Shown: positions 1 through 6,245, counted from the first letter of the stretch. The stretch is 6,556 nucleotides of DNA from an uncultured Prevotella sp. (GCA_900770845.1 CAAGLS010000199.1:1-6556), one strand, 5' to 3'. Translations and numbers: made by a program. Notes: a model not told the origin generated them from the sequence alone.

Positions 1-601
1 CATGCTTCTCGCCCGCTGCGTCCTCACGAATCAGCATCACGTTGTTGCGCTGGCCATAGATGGTGAGGTCTCCTGCCTGCGCGATGGCCTCAAGCACGCT
101 CATCTTCTCTGTGCTTACCGGCACCACCGTAGGATGCCCCACCTCACCGAGCACCGTCACACGGTAGCTGGCCATGCGCACGGTCACCACCGGCTTCTCT
201 TGCTCAGAGAGATAAGGTTTCAACTTGGAGAGTATCAAGTCCTCGCATTGTCCTTTGGTGAGTCCCGCCACATGGATTTTGCCTATCACGGGGAAATTGA
301 TGTAGCCGGTGTTGTCCACCAAGTAGCCTTGCAGCGAACCGCCACCAGCTGAGAGCTGGCCACTCGTTCCCACGGTATTGGTCACAGAGAGGTTGAAGGG
401 TGCCGAAGCCTGGGGGTCGGTCGTTATCACCGTGATGGTGAGTTGGTCCTTGGGCATGATCTTGGCATCGTAGAGCATACGTGACGCCGCCAGGCTGATT
501 GTGTCAGCATTCTGAAAATAAGGGACATACTTTGACGACTTGCAGCTTCCTAAGAGCAAGATGACTGCCATCGCGACTAAAGGGACGAGAATTCTCTTCA
601 T
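1..601 (-). CDS. Polysaccharide export lipoprotein, Wza/BexD-type (partial, C-terminus off the left edge)
   Basis: Reading the minus strand from the ATG at 601-599 gives 200 codons with no stop before the window edge. Residues 1-20 are a lipoprotein signal: basic start MKR, a hydrophobic stretch, and the lipobox LLGSC with Cys20 as the lipidated residue. Residues about 46-143 look like the Poly_export domain, with YDAKIMPKDQLTITV near its start and DNTGYINFPVIGKIHVAGLT at 96-115. From about 147 an SLBB-type beta-grasp domain begins (YRVTVLGEVGHPTVVPVS, then MSVLEAIAQAGDLT). Family members are outer-membrane lipoproteins that form the channel for capsule or exopolysaccharide export, usually beside a Wzc-type chain-length protein, which would lie beyond the left edge. 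A strong promoter sits just upstream, so it is probably the first gene of its own unit. The family call is confident; the exported polymer cannot be told. Confidence 0.9.
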   Translation of the reverse strand, partial: MKRILVPLVAMAVILLLGSCKSSKYVPYFQNADTISLAASRMLYDAKIMPKDQLTITVITTDPQASAPFNLSVTNTVGTSGQLSAGGGSLQGYLVDNTGYINFPVIGKIHVAGLTKGQCEDLILSKLKPYLSEQEKPVVTVRMASYRVTVLGEVGHPTVVPVSTEKMSVLEAIAQAGDLTIYGQRNNVMLIREDAAGEKH

Positions 602-641
602 TTGAATTTAGAATAAATGAAACTTTCTGTTTTAATTTGTG

Positions 642-672
642 CAAAATTACTATTATTTTTGGATATGCCCAA
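642..672 (-). promoter_or_regulatory. Bacteroidetes-type promoter for the export lipoprotein gene
   Basis: On the minus strand TTG (672-670), then exactly 20 bases, then TAATTTTG (649-642), which fits the Bacteroidetes consensus TTG / TAnnTTTG. Transcription would begin near 636, leaving a leader of about 35 bases before the ATG at 601. It is a sequence match only. Confidence 0.7.
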
Positions 673-696
673 GTTTTTAACAAAGAAATATCCAAA
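658..696. repeat. 9-base inverted repeat around the -33 element
   Basis: TTTGGATAT at 658-666 is matched by ATATCCAAA at 688-696, with 21 bases between. The -33 TTG of the export-gene promoter (670-672) lies between the arms. It could be an operator. It could also be the end of the upstream AlkD-like transcript, but no U-tract follows on the minus strand, so a terminator is less likely. Confidence 0.4.
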
Positions 697-712
697 GGTT
701 GGCTCTAAAAAA

Positions 713-1315
713 TCAGATGCCCAACGCCTTTGTGACGATTCTCTCGTATTGCCCGTTCATCTCCGCAAACCGCATGGCACAGTTCATGGCGGCATGCCTG
801 ACGCCATAGCTTCCGCCCTGCAGCGCCGCCTGTGCCTGGTCTATAAACTCGTTGATTCCCCGCTCGTTGGGTTCCTGGCCTTTCATGAAGAGGCGGGAGA
901 GGATGTTGTAGCCGCAGATCTGATACAGGTCCTCCCCGTTGGCAATCCATCGGTAGGCCAAATCGGGCGCATAGGCAAGATGCTGGAAGAGGTTGAAGGC
1001 CAGCATCTCGGCCATTTCCTGTGAGCGGGTCTGCTCCATCCATATCTCCGCCACCTCTTGCGGCATCCTGTCGGCGGGCATCAGCAGCGTGGCCAGGATC
1101 TTACACTCGCGGATGTCCTCTTTCCAAAGGGCTATGGAAAGTTCGTAATCCTTATCCCACTCCGCCGCCATCTGTTTGAGCTGGGGCAGGGTGACACCCC
1201 AATTCAACTTGTATTCCACACCCTTCTCACGCATGGAGCGTGAGGCCTCGCCATTCATCATGAGTCTGAACGACTGCTTGATGGCTTTCAGCTGATTGTT
1301 GATTTTTTCGTCCAT
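713..1315 (-). CDS. AlkD-like HEAT-repeat protein (DNA alkylation repair family)
   Basis: A 200-residue, mainly helical protein without signal peptide or membrane segment, so cytosolic. It resembles the AlkD family, whose proteins wrap DNA with HEAT-like repeats and, in the characterised members, remove alkylated bases. Family-like segments are YKLNWGVTLPQLKQMA (35-50; compare the YGVxxPxLRxIA pattern near the start of AlkD) and LWKEDIRECKILATLLM (63-79; compare LWxSxxHExRxLAxxLL). The region where catalytic AlkD has Trp and Asp in a WDxxD-like segment reads IWMEQTRSQEMAEMLAF here (91-107), and no WDxxD is visible, so glycosylase activity is doubtful. This short form is common in Bacteroidales. 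The ATG is preceded by AGGAAG on the minus strand. It starts 33 bases after the stop of the dipeptidyl peptidase gene with no promoter between, so the two are probably co-transcribed. The fold is likely; the function is inferred. Confidence 0.8.
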   Translation of the reverse strand: MDEKINNQLKAIKQSFRLMMNGEASRSMREKGVEYKLNWGVTLPQLKQMAAEWDKDYELSIALWKEDIRECKILATLLMPADRMPQEVAEIWMEQTRSQEMAEMLAFNLFQHLAYAPDLAYRWIANGEDLYQICGYNILSRLFMKGQEPNERGINEFIDQAQAALQGGSYGVRHAAMNCAMRFAEMNGQYERIVTKALGI

Positions 1316-1348
1316 CTTCCTATTATAATAATGTAGGGTAGCCTCTGT

Positions 1349-3283
1349 TTATATCAATGTACCGTAGTCTCTGCTGTAGCGCAGCATCTGCTCGTCGTAG
1401 CTCTCGTCGTAGCTCACTTCCACATCCACCGGCTCTCCATTTTCCTCCACAAGCGTGAACTTGGGATTGAGGAATCCCTTGTAGGGAGCGATGTTGAGAC
1501 GCTTGTAGCGCTGTCTCACCTCGCTGTGGAGCTGAGGGTCCACGCCCACGGCATAACGCTCCACCAAGTCGCGCGCTGCGATGTAGTCGCCCTCGCTCTT
1601 GATGCGCTGGATCTCGGCCAGCTGGCGGGCGAAGACCTGACGGAGGGCATCGTAGTCGGTGATGTCGACATAATGCTTGCCGCCCCGCTCCACCAACCTC
1701 ACCACTTCGGGATTCGTGTCGGCCGCCCAATGAGCGATGAGCGAGCGGTTGAGCATGTGGGCCTCCTCTATCTTGTTGCCGGGTTCGATGCGCACCAACT
1801 GGGTCATGAGCCCATTCATCATATAGGCATAATACTGCGCCTCGTAGGCATGGCTGTCGGCCAACAGTCCCAAGTCGATGAGTTTCGGGCTTGCGATATA
1901 GTAGAGTCCGAACAAATCAGCGCGCGCCTCCTCTATCGTGTTGCCGTAGGCCTTGAGCGCATTGGGGTCGGTGCCTGGAAGAAGCTGTCCGCTGCCATGG
2001 CCCAGACATTCGTGGAGGTCGGTGTGCAGCTCTTCGGTCATGACCTCCCACTTCCTGACGCTCTTCAGCGTAGCCTCGTCGATGGCAAACTCCTCCAAGA
2101 AGCCATTGCCCCGCGAAGCCTCGTTGTAGGCGTGGGTGATGTTGCTTATGCTCACACTCTTTGAGCCATAGCGGGCGCGGATCCAGTCGGCGTTGGGCAG
2201 GTTGATTCCTATTGCCGTGGAGGGATATTCGTCGCCGCCCAACATGGCTGCACAAACCACGTTGGCCGAGACGCCCGTCACCCTCTTCTTCTTGAATCTC
2301 GCATCCACCGGCGAATGGTCCTCAAACCATTGGGCGTTGTCGCTGATGAGTCGCGTGCGGCGCGTGGCCTCATGGTCCTTGTACTCCACGAGGCCTTCCC
2401 ACGTGCCCTTCAGCCCCAAGGGGTCGCCATACACCTCGATGAAGCCATTGATGAAGTCCACGTCGCCCTCCTGCTCCTTGAGCCATTCTATGGAGAAGTT
2501 GTCAAAGGTTCTGAGGTCGCCCGTGCGGTAATAGTCTTTGAGCACCGCGAGAACCCTCTTCTGCCGTTCATTCTCGGCGTACCTTGCCGCCATGCCCAGC
2601 CATACCACGATTTTGACGATGGCTTCAGCGTACAGTCCTTTCAAACACCAGACCTGTTCCTCCAGCTTTCCATCGCGCGTCTTCACGAGTTTGGAGTTCA
2701 GTCCCCACGAAGGCTCTTCCAGCGAGCCTGTCCGCCTCGAGGCATAGAAGCGCTCCACCTCCTCTTGGCCGACATTCTCATAGAAGTTGCAGGCCGAGGT
2801 CTTCACCAGGTCCTCGCCGTTGGCCTTGTTCACCCGCTTGGGCAGAACCTCGGGATTGAACATCACCTCGCCAATCTCGGCCAGCATCCTCTCGGCCCCG
2901 AATCCTGTCGGCAAGTAGCCCTCCACCCGCCGCAGGGCATCGGCAAACCAGGACTTGGAGAACCGGGGCATGAACTTTCCGCACCCGTAATGGTGGTAGA
3001 TGCCATGGGAGAACCATACGCGCCGCAGATACTCGTGCAGGGCTTCCCGCTCGGCGTCATGGCCGGTGAAGTCGTAGTGCTGCCATATTGTCTCAAGGCA
3101 AACGCGTATTTTGAGATTGTACTTGCCGAATTGGTCGAAGGTGATGTCGCGTCCGGCCAGTGCGGCTTTGCTCAGATAATAGATGTAGAGCTTCTTCCTC
3201 AGCGGCATGCCTTCCCATCCGGGCAACTGGTAGCGCAGCATTTGGATGTCGGCGAACCGCTCGTGCTGATAAACGAATTCCAT
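1349..3283 (-). CDS. Dipeptidyl peptidase III (metallopeptidase family M49)
   Basis: A 644-residue zinc peptidase that removes dipeptides from the N-termini of oligopeptides. The family signature is complete: HECLGH at 424-429 (zinc ligands H424 and H429, catalytic E425) followed by GSGQ, and EEARAD at 451-456 (third ligand E452 by analogy with EECRAE/D of the family). Upstream, AIGINLPNADWIRARYGSKS (357-376) matches the conserved GxNxPNxDxIR region of the active-site cleft. The Cys inside HECLGH is the variant known from gut Bacteroides; eukaryotic enzymes have HELLGH. Bacteroides homologues are often made with an N-terminal lipoprotein or secretion signal. Here the protein starts directly with MEFVYQHERFADIQMLRYQL, the conserved start of the mature domain, so it should be cytosolic. 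There is no clear promoter upstream, only a hairpin at 3309-3339. Probably co-transcribed with the AlkD-like gene downstream. Confidence 0.95.
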   Translation of the reverse strand: MEFVYQHERFADIQMLRYQLPGWEGMPLRKKLYIYYLSKAALAGRDITFDQFGKYNLKIRVCLETIWQHYDFTGHDAEREALHEYLRRVWFSHGIYHHYGCGKFMPRFSKSWFADALRRVEGYLPTGFGAERMLAEIGEVMFNPEVLPKRVNKANGEDLVKTSACNFYENVGQEEVERFYASRRTGSLEEPSWGLNSKLVKTRDGKLEEQVWCLKGLYAEAIVKIVVWLGMAARYAENERQKRVLAVLKDYYRTGDLRTFDNFSIEWLKEQEGDVDFINGFIEVYGDPLGLKGTWEGLVEYKDHEATRRTRLISDNAQWFEDHSPVDARFKKKRVTGVSANVVCAAMLGGDEYPSTAIGINLPNADWIRARYGSKSVSISNITHAYNEASRGNGFLEEFAIDEATLKSVRKWEVMTEELHTDLHECLGHGSGQLLPGTDPNALKAYGNTIEEARADLFGLYYIASPKLIDLGLLADSHAYEAQYYAYMMNGLMTQLVRIEPGNKIEEAHMLNRSLIAHWAADTNPEVVRLVERGGKHYVDITDYDALRQVFARQLAEIQRIKSEGDYIAARDLVERYAVGVDPQLHSEVRQRYKRLNIAPYKGFLNPKFTLVEENGEPVDVEVSYDESYDEQMLRYSRDYGTLI

Positions 3284-3308
3284 AGTGTGGTTTTATGATA
3301 ATGGATAA

Positions 3309-3339
3309 AGTGGCAGCCCCCCTTGGTGGAGCTGCCACT
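3309..3339 (-). terminator. Likely terminator hairpin after the AraC-type regulator
   Basis: AGTGGCAGC (3309-3317) and GCTGCCACT (3331-3339) are perfect 9-base inverted arms. On the minus-strand RNA the stem extends inward by a G-U and two C-G pairs, leaving a 7-base loop; on the plus strand the wobble would be an A-C mismatch, which favours minus-strand use. Only a short T run (TTTATCC) follows. It lies 70 bases past the regulator stop and 25 bases before the peptidase ATG, so it could also act as a leader structure for the peptidase gene. Confidence 0.5.
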
Positions 3340-3409
3340 GTGTCTTAAAGTAAAGGTCTGAAGAGTGATGCCCCCGGCCTCTTTGAGGAAGCGCTTCCTA
3401 AGGCTTCCG

Positions 3410-3946
3410 TCATTCTGCGGCTACAGCGACAGTCTCAACGGGATTCTCCGCCGCGGCCGGCGCCAGATTCACCTCGGCGTCCTCACGCTTCAGCTGCCTT
3501 TTCTCCTGCGCCTTCTTCAGCCTTTCTGCGCGCTTGGCAAACTCCTTGAGCTTGTACTCGCGCGGTGTAATCTGGTTGATTCGGTAGAAAGAGGCATAGA
3601 ACGACTGGCGATTGGCAAAGCCCACCATGTCGGAAATATCCTCCATGTTGAGGTTTTTGTTCTCCTTGCTGGCCAAGAGCGCCATGGCGTCCTTGATGCG
3701 CTGCTTGTTGACAAACGAGGTGTAGTTCATTTTAAACCTCACGTTGATGACAGCGGAAATGTAGCGAGAGTTTGTGCCGAGGTCGGCTGCAAGCTGTTTG
3801 GCAGAATAGTTTTTGTCGAGATACTTCTTCTGCTTCACGATGATGTCAAGAATCTGCGACTCCAGTCGGTCCATCAGCTCGGGATTGACCAGGTTCCTAT
3901 AGGCCGCATCTTTGTTCTTCTTTAGAGTGATGTTGTATTTGGTCAT
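3410..3946 (-). CDS. AraC-type transcriptional regulator, DNA-binding domain only
   Basis: With the start at 3946 the protein is 178 residues and begins MTKYNITLKKNKDAAYRNLV, a start I recall from Bacteroidales homologues. An in-frame ATG at 3991 would add 15 basic residues (MSERRYKRKLKSITL) that look unlike the family. No ligand-binding domain precedes the AraC fold. The first helix-turn-helix is about 47-70 (SAKQLAADLGTNSRYISAVI) and the second about 101-125 (MEDISDMVGFANRQSFYASF), closing with the family hallmark ITPREYK (126-132). A charged tail (133-155, Lys/Glu/Arg-rich) and an Ala/Val/Glu-rich end (156-178) follow and look disordered. It should bind DNA in the cytosol; its ligand and targets cannot be read from sequence. 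A promoter lies at 4042-4072 and a hairpin follows the gene, so it may be monocistronic. Confidence 0.85.
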   Translation of the reverse strand: MTKYNITLKKNKDAAYRNLVNPELMDRLESQILDIIVKQKKYLDKNYSAKQLAADLGTNSRYISAVINVRFKMNYTSFVNKQRIKDAMALLASKENKNLNMEDISDMVGFANRQSFYASFYRINQITPREYKLKEFAKRAERLKKAQEKRQLKREDAEVNLAPAAAENPVETVAVAAE

Positions 3947-3995
3947 CAGAGTAATACTTTTTAATTTCCTTTTATATCTCCTTTCACTCATTTAA

Positions 3996-4003
3996 CAAAC
4001 ATA
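3996..4003 (-). promoter_or_regulatory. Possible second -7 box before the regulator gene
   Basis: TATGTTTG on the minus strand fits TAnnTTTG, but no TTG lies at the usual distance upstream. If used, transcription would begin near 3990, inside or past the ATG at 3991, so only the ATG at 3946 could serve as start. Confidence 0.3.
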
Positions 4004-4041
4004 AGAGACTCTACGCTGAGAGTATCCACCAATTTTCATTG

Positions 4042-4072
4042 CAAATATACAAATTTATTATGACATCGTCAA
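4042..4072 (-). promoter_or_regulatory. Bacteroidetes-type promoter for the AraC-type regulator
   Basis: On the minus strand TTG (4072-4070), 20 bases, then TATATTTG (4049-4042), a full match to TTG / TAnnTTTG with the same 20-base gap as the promoters at 642-672 and 6352-6382. Transcription would start near 4036, leaving a leader of about 90 bases to the ATG at 3946. Confidence 0.7.
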
Positions 4073-4097
4073 GAATTTCCACTAATGTTAAATTAAA

Positions 4098-4120
4098 TAT
4101 TTGTTTTTTCTCAACAAATA
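4098..4120. repeat. 8-base inverted repeat upstream of the regulator promoter
   Basis: TATTTGTT (4098-4105) and AACAAATA (4113-4120) are perfect inverted arms around 7 bases. They end 25 bases upstream of the -33 TTG of the regulator promoter, a reasonable place for an activator or autoregulatory site. The AT-rich setting makes chance matches fairly likely. Confidence 0.35.
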
Positions 4121-4220
4121 ATGAGTGTGTAGCAAAAAAATGAGCCATTTTCGATTATGATTGTGGATGTTCGATATGATGTATCAGGTATTGTCGTGTT
4201 TGCTACGCCATTGTTATCTT

Positions 4221-4276
4221 CCACGAATCAGCACCAATCTTCACAAATCAAAATCCTTATACGTGAAGATTCGTGG
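4221..4276. repeat. Phased CACNAATC motifs within nested inverted repeats
   Basis: CACGAATC (4222-4229), CACCAATC (4232-4239) and CACAAATC (4242-4249) recur at exactly 10-base steps, about one helical turn. An inverted copy GATTCGTG lies at 4268-4275. Two mutually exclusive stems are possible: CCACGAATC (4221-4229) with GATTCGTGG (4268-4276), and AATCTTCAC (4236-4244) with GTGAAGATT (4263-4271). ATTCGTGGC at 4269-4277 reappears at 4476-4484 at the start of the tandem repeat block. Function unknown. Confidence 0.6.
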
Positions 4277-4355
4277 CTTTGTTCTTGATGAGTTTCCGCA
4301 ATCATCCAATTGTAGGTGCAGTGCCTTGCGCCAGCCCTAAAGAGATGACCCTCCA

Positions 4356-4384
4356 CCTAATTTAAGCTGGTTCTATAAATTAGG
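4356..4384. repeat. 9-base inverted repeat CCTAATTTA / TAAATTAGG
   Basis: Perfect arms at 4356-4364 and 4376-4384 enclose 11 bases. CTCCAC (4351-4356) and GTGGAG (4405-4410) form an outer pair that shares one base with the inner arm. No T-tract follows on either strand, so a terminator is not supported. Confidence 0.5.
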
Positions 4385-4476
4385 CTGATAGAATAATCGA
4401 TAAAGTGGAGTTGTCGTTTCAATCGTCTTCTGCATCTATCGGTCTCAAAACGTCAAGTCTCATCGGTCGTACAACA

Positions 4477-4564
4477 TTCGTGGCAGCTGGCTCGATAGTT
4501 CGTGGCAACTGCAACGATATTTCGTGGCAGCTGGCACGATATTCCGTGGCAACTGCCACGAAAC
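4477..4564. repeat. Four tandem 22-base palindromic units
   Basis: Units run 4477-4498, 4499-4520, 4521-4542 and 4543-4564 with no gaps. Their 16-base cores are CGTGGCAGCTGGCTCG, CGTGGCAACTGCAACG, CGTGGCAGCTGGCACG and CGTGGCAACTGCCACG, so two variants (AGCT centre, AACT centre) alternate and the block is also two 44-base repeats. Each core is close to a palindrome; the last has 7 perfect pairs on each side of an AC centre. There are no unique spacers, so it is not a CRISPR array. The frames that stay open through it encode only repeat-derived peptide. Could be a protein-binding array, a recombination or nucleoid site, or a copy of a dispersed genomic repeat. Confidence 0.85.
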
Positions 4565-4597
4565 AAAGACAAACGGCCGGAGCGACGCAAACGTCTT

Positions 4598-4624
4598 CCC
4601 GCCACAATGGGGATGAAAGGCGGG
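4598..4624. repeat. Inverted repeat CCCGCC / GGCGGG
   Basis: Six-base GC arms at 4598-4603 and 4619-4624 around 15 bases. It is the first of three GC-rich hairpins between the palindromic repeats and the GH18 gene. Weak on its own. Confidence 0.35.
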
Positions 4625-4633
4625 GGACAACGC

Positions 4634-4677
4634 TTGTGGCCGTCCGCAAACTGCTCTCGGGATGCGGGCGGCCACAA
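4634..4677. repeat. 15-base inverted repeat, strong hairpin
   Basis: Left arm TTGTGGCCGTCCGCA (4634-4648) and right arm TGCGGGCGGCCACAA (4663-4677) pair at 14 of 15 positions around a 14-base loop. The odd pair is G-U in plus-strand RNA and A-C in minus-strand RNA. No T-tract follows on either strand, so it is not a clear terminator, though it could back up the one at 4700-4729 for the GH18 gene. Confidence 0.65.
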
Positions 4678-4699
4678 CTTGCCGACAAAAGCTGACAAA

Positions 4700-4729
4700 C
4701 GGAATGCTGCCCCACCCTGCGGCATTCCG
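4700..4729 (-). terminator. Candidate terminator of the GH18 gene
   Basis: CGGAATGC (4700-4707) pairs with GCATTCCG (4722-4729), and two further pairs inside are separated by one mismatch on the minus strand. It lies 18 bases past the GH18 stop codon. In the minus direction the stem is followed by TTTGTCAGCTTTT, a broken T-tract, so termination is plausible but not certain. Confidence 0.5.
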
Positions 4730-4747
4730 CCACAGAGGGGCTCGGGG

Positions 4748-6205
4748 CTATGGATTGAGCAGCCACTTCACGGCCGCGCCCCTGGTCTCAACGTAGGATG
4801 AGAGGCGGGGCATGTAGCCCAGTCCGGGATGGAGCTTGTAGAGCACACTGCGGCAAGTGCGTTCCGCGGCATGGTCTACGAAGTCGTTGTACCACGCCCA
4901 GGGTGTCTTGTCGTCGGCCTCAAAGCCCAGATAAGCGCCTTGGGCCTCACCGATGTACTTCTGGAAGTCCTTTTTAGCCAAGCCGGGCCAAGCCGCGGGG
5001 TCTGTGCCATTATTATATATAAGGTGGAAATGCTCGAAAAGGAGGGGCGCATAACTGCTGTCTGGCCGCCAAACGGCCACATGGGCATCGTATTTCCTTG
5101 CCTCCTCGCGCAACCACAGGAGGGTGGAGTCCTCTCCCCCGTCGGTGATGAGCAGTATTTGTTTCGGCGGCACAGTAGCCTTCTTGTTTTTTATCAGGGT
5201 GAGATACACTGTGTTCATCAGGTCGCATTGCGCATTGTCCTCCGTAGTCTGCCAGTACATGCCTCCAAGGAGATGCTCGTCGAGGATGTATTGGCACTTG
5301 ACGGCTATGGACCTCGGGTTGTCGGCCGCCCACACCAACAGCCCCGACCAGTCGGTGAGATAAGGCACCTGCCCCCTCTCGTCCCAATGCTCGGTGTAGC
5401 GACCCGCCGTGAAGCCGGTCCTCATGTAGTTGTCGAGAATCTTGTTGCTGTGGTCGCCCCGGCCATAGAGCGGCATGCCCAGGCAGAGCTTGCTGCGTGG
5501 CACGCCAGCCTTGATGTGGGCTTCCACCGCCTCCTGCACGCTGATGCGCCCGGTGAGTTGTGAGCGGTAGAGCGTGGTGTGGTGCTGGGGAGGGTTGGCC
5601 ACGTCGTAGGCCATGATGTTGACAAAGTCAAGATAGCGCATACAGGCAGGGAAATCGATGTACTTGGCATCGGCGATGGTGGCGATGGTGAGCAGCTTGT
5701 CCTTGCCGATGGCCTTGCGCAGGTCGCGCATGAGGAGCGTGAAGTTCCTTGTGTCGTCGGGCGACGACGAGATGCCCGCCTCGCTGCTTGTGGGATATTC
5801 CCAGTCGATGTCTATCCCGTCGATGCCATACAGGGCCACGATGCGCGCGCAATCCTCGGCGAAGTGCCTCCTCTTCCTCGCGTCGGCGGCCATCTCCGAG
5901 AAATTGCCGCTGGTCCATCCGCCCACGGAGAGTGAGATCCGCAGTTTAGGGTTCTTCTTTTTCAGTCCCACAACCTTGGTCAGGAAGTCGGGGTTCTGCA
6001 CGTCGCATCCATCGAACGTCTTGTTCACGTGGCCAAAGGCGTAGTTGATGTGGGTCATCAGAAAGGGGTCGGGAAGCCGTTGCGTGGTCCACGAGCACAC
6101 GTAGGCCACGATGATGGGTTCCGTTTGTGCTGTGTCCTTGCCCTTGGCCTGAAGCCCCAAGATGTTGATTAAGGCCAGAATCAATAAGAGTGTCTTTTTC
6201 ATCAT
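4748..6205 (-). CDS. Exported GH18 glycosidase (chitinase-like) with C-terminal ThuA-like domain
   Basis: 485 residues. MMKKTLLLILALINILGLQA is a signal peptide with probable cleavage after Ala20; the second ATG (6202) would serve equally. Residues about 30-340 form a glycoside hydrolase family 18 barrel: YAFGHV (55-60), SLSVGGW (91-97, the SxGG motif), DGIDIDWEYP (129-138, the DxxDxDxE motif with catalytic acid E136), MAYD (198-201) and GGMYWQ (314-319, the conserved Trp near the end of the barrel). GH18 enzymes cleave beta-1,4 bonds after N-acetylglucosamine in chitin or N-glycans by substrate-assisted catalysis; all key residues are present. Residues about 346-485 are an additional domain: KQILLITDGGEDSTLLWL, then LIYNNGTD, FQKYIGEAQGAYLGFEAD and WAWYNDF, an order that recalls ThuA/glutamine-amidotransferase-like folds. 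That part is an inference. Likely acts in the periplasm or at the cell surface. Divergent from the exported protein at 6451. Confidence 0.9.
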   Translation of the reverse strand: MMKKTLLLILALINILGLQAKGKDTAQTEPIIVAYVCSWTTQRLPDPFLMTHINYAFGHVNKTFDGCDVQNPDFLTKVVGLKKKNPKLRISLSVGGWTSGNFSEMAADARKRRHFAEDCARIVALYGIDGIDIDWEYPTSSEAGISSSPDDTRNFTLLMRDLRKAIGKDKLLTIATIADAKYIDFPACMRYLDFVNIMAYDVANPPQHHTTLYRSQLTGRISVQEAVEAHIKAGVPRSKLCLGMPLYGRGDHSNKILDNYMRTGFTAGRYTEHWDERGQVPYLTDWSGLLVWAADNPRSIAVKCQYILDEHLLGGMYWQTTEDNAQCDLMNTVYLTLIKNKKATVPPKQILLITDGGEDSTLLWLREEARKYDAHVAVWRPDSSYAPLLFEHFHLIYNNGTDPAAWPGLAKKDFQKYIGEAQGAYLGFEADDKTPWAWYNDFVDHAAERTCRSVLYKLHPGLGYMPRLSSYVETRGAAVKWLLNP

Positions 6206-6245
6206 TGTGAGTTGGTTTTGAAAGAAAAGCTATTGAAAGATTTGA

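Larger units (their letters stand above)
4121..4476. other. Intergenic stretch with short repeats and inverted repeats, no gene seen
   Basis: I find no credible coding frame here; the open frames further right cross repeats and lack any recognisable protein. The stretch holds three CACNAATC motifs spaced 10 bases apart with an inverted copy (4222-4276) and a CCTAATTTA inverted repeat (4356-4384), listed separately. No tRNA, CRISPR array or full promoter (TTG-N20-TAnnTTTG) was recognised on either strand between 4073 and 4476. Confidence 0.5.

Noticed and set aside
617..1024. Plus-strand open frame over the AlkD-like gene
   Set aside because: Shadow of the minus-strand gene; it also overlaps the export-gene promoter.
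2315..3298. Long open frame on the plus strand (327 codons) opposite the peptidase gene
   Set aside because: It mirrors the codon structure of the well-supported M49 gene and encodes no recognisable protein.
4050..4057. A further TAnnTTTG match on the minus strand
   Set aside because: No TTG at the -33 distance, and it overlaps the better promoter at 4042-4072.
4129..4206. GTAGCAAA / TTTGCTAC inverted pair 62 bases apart
   Set aside because: Short arms at long distance in AT-rich DNA; likely chance.
4477..4564. CRISPR array
   Set aside because: Units abut directly with no spacers, and no cas genes are present.
4405..4801. Several overlapping open frames on both strands across the repeats
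   Set aside because: They exist because 22-base repeats shift frame without stops; the products are repeat-derived and show no domain, and the minus frames lack a promoter.
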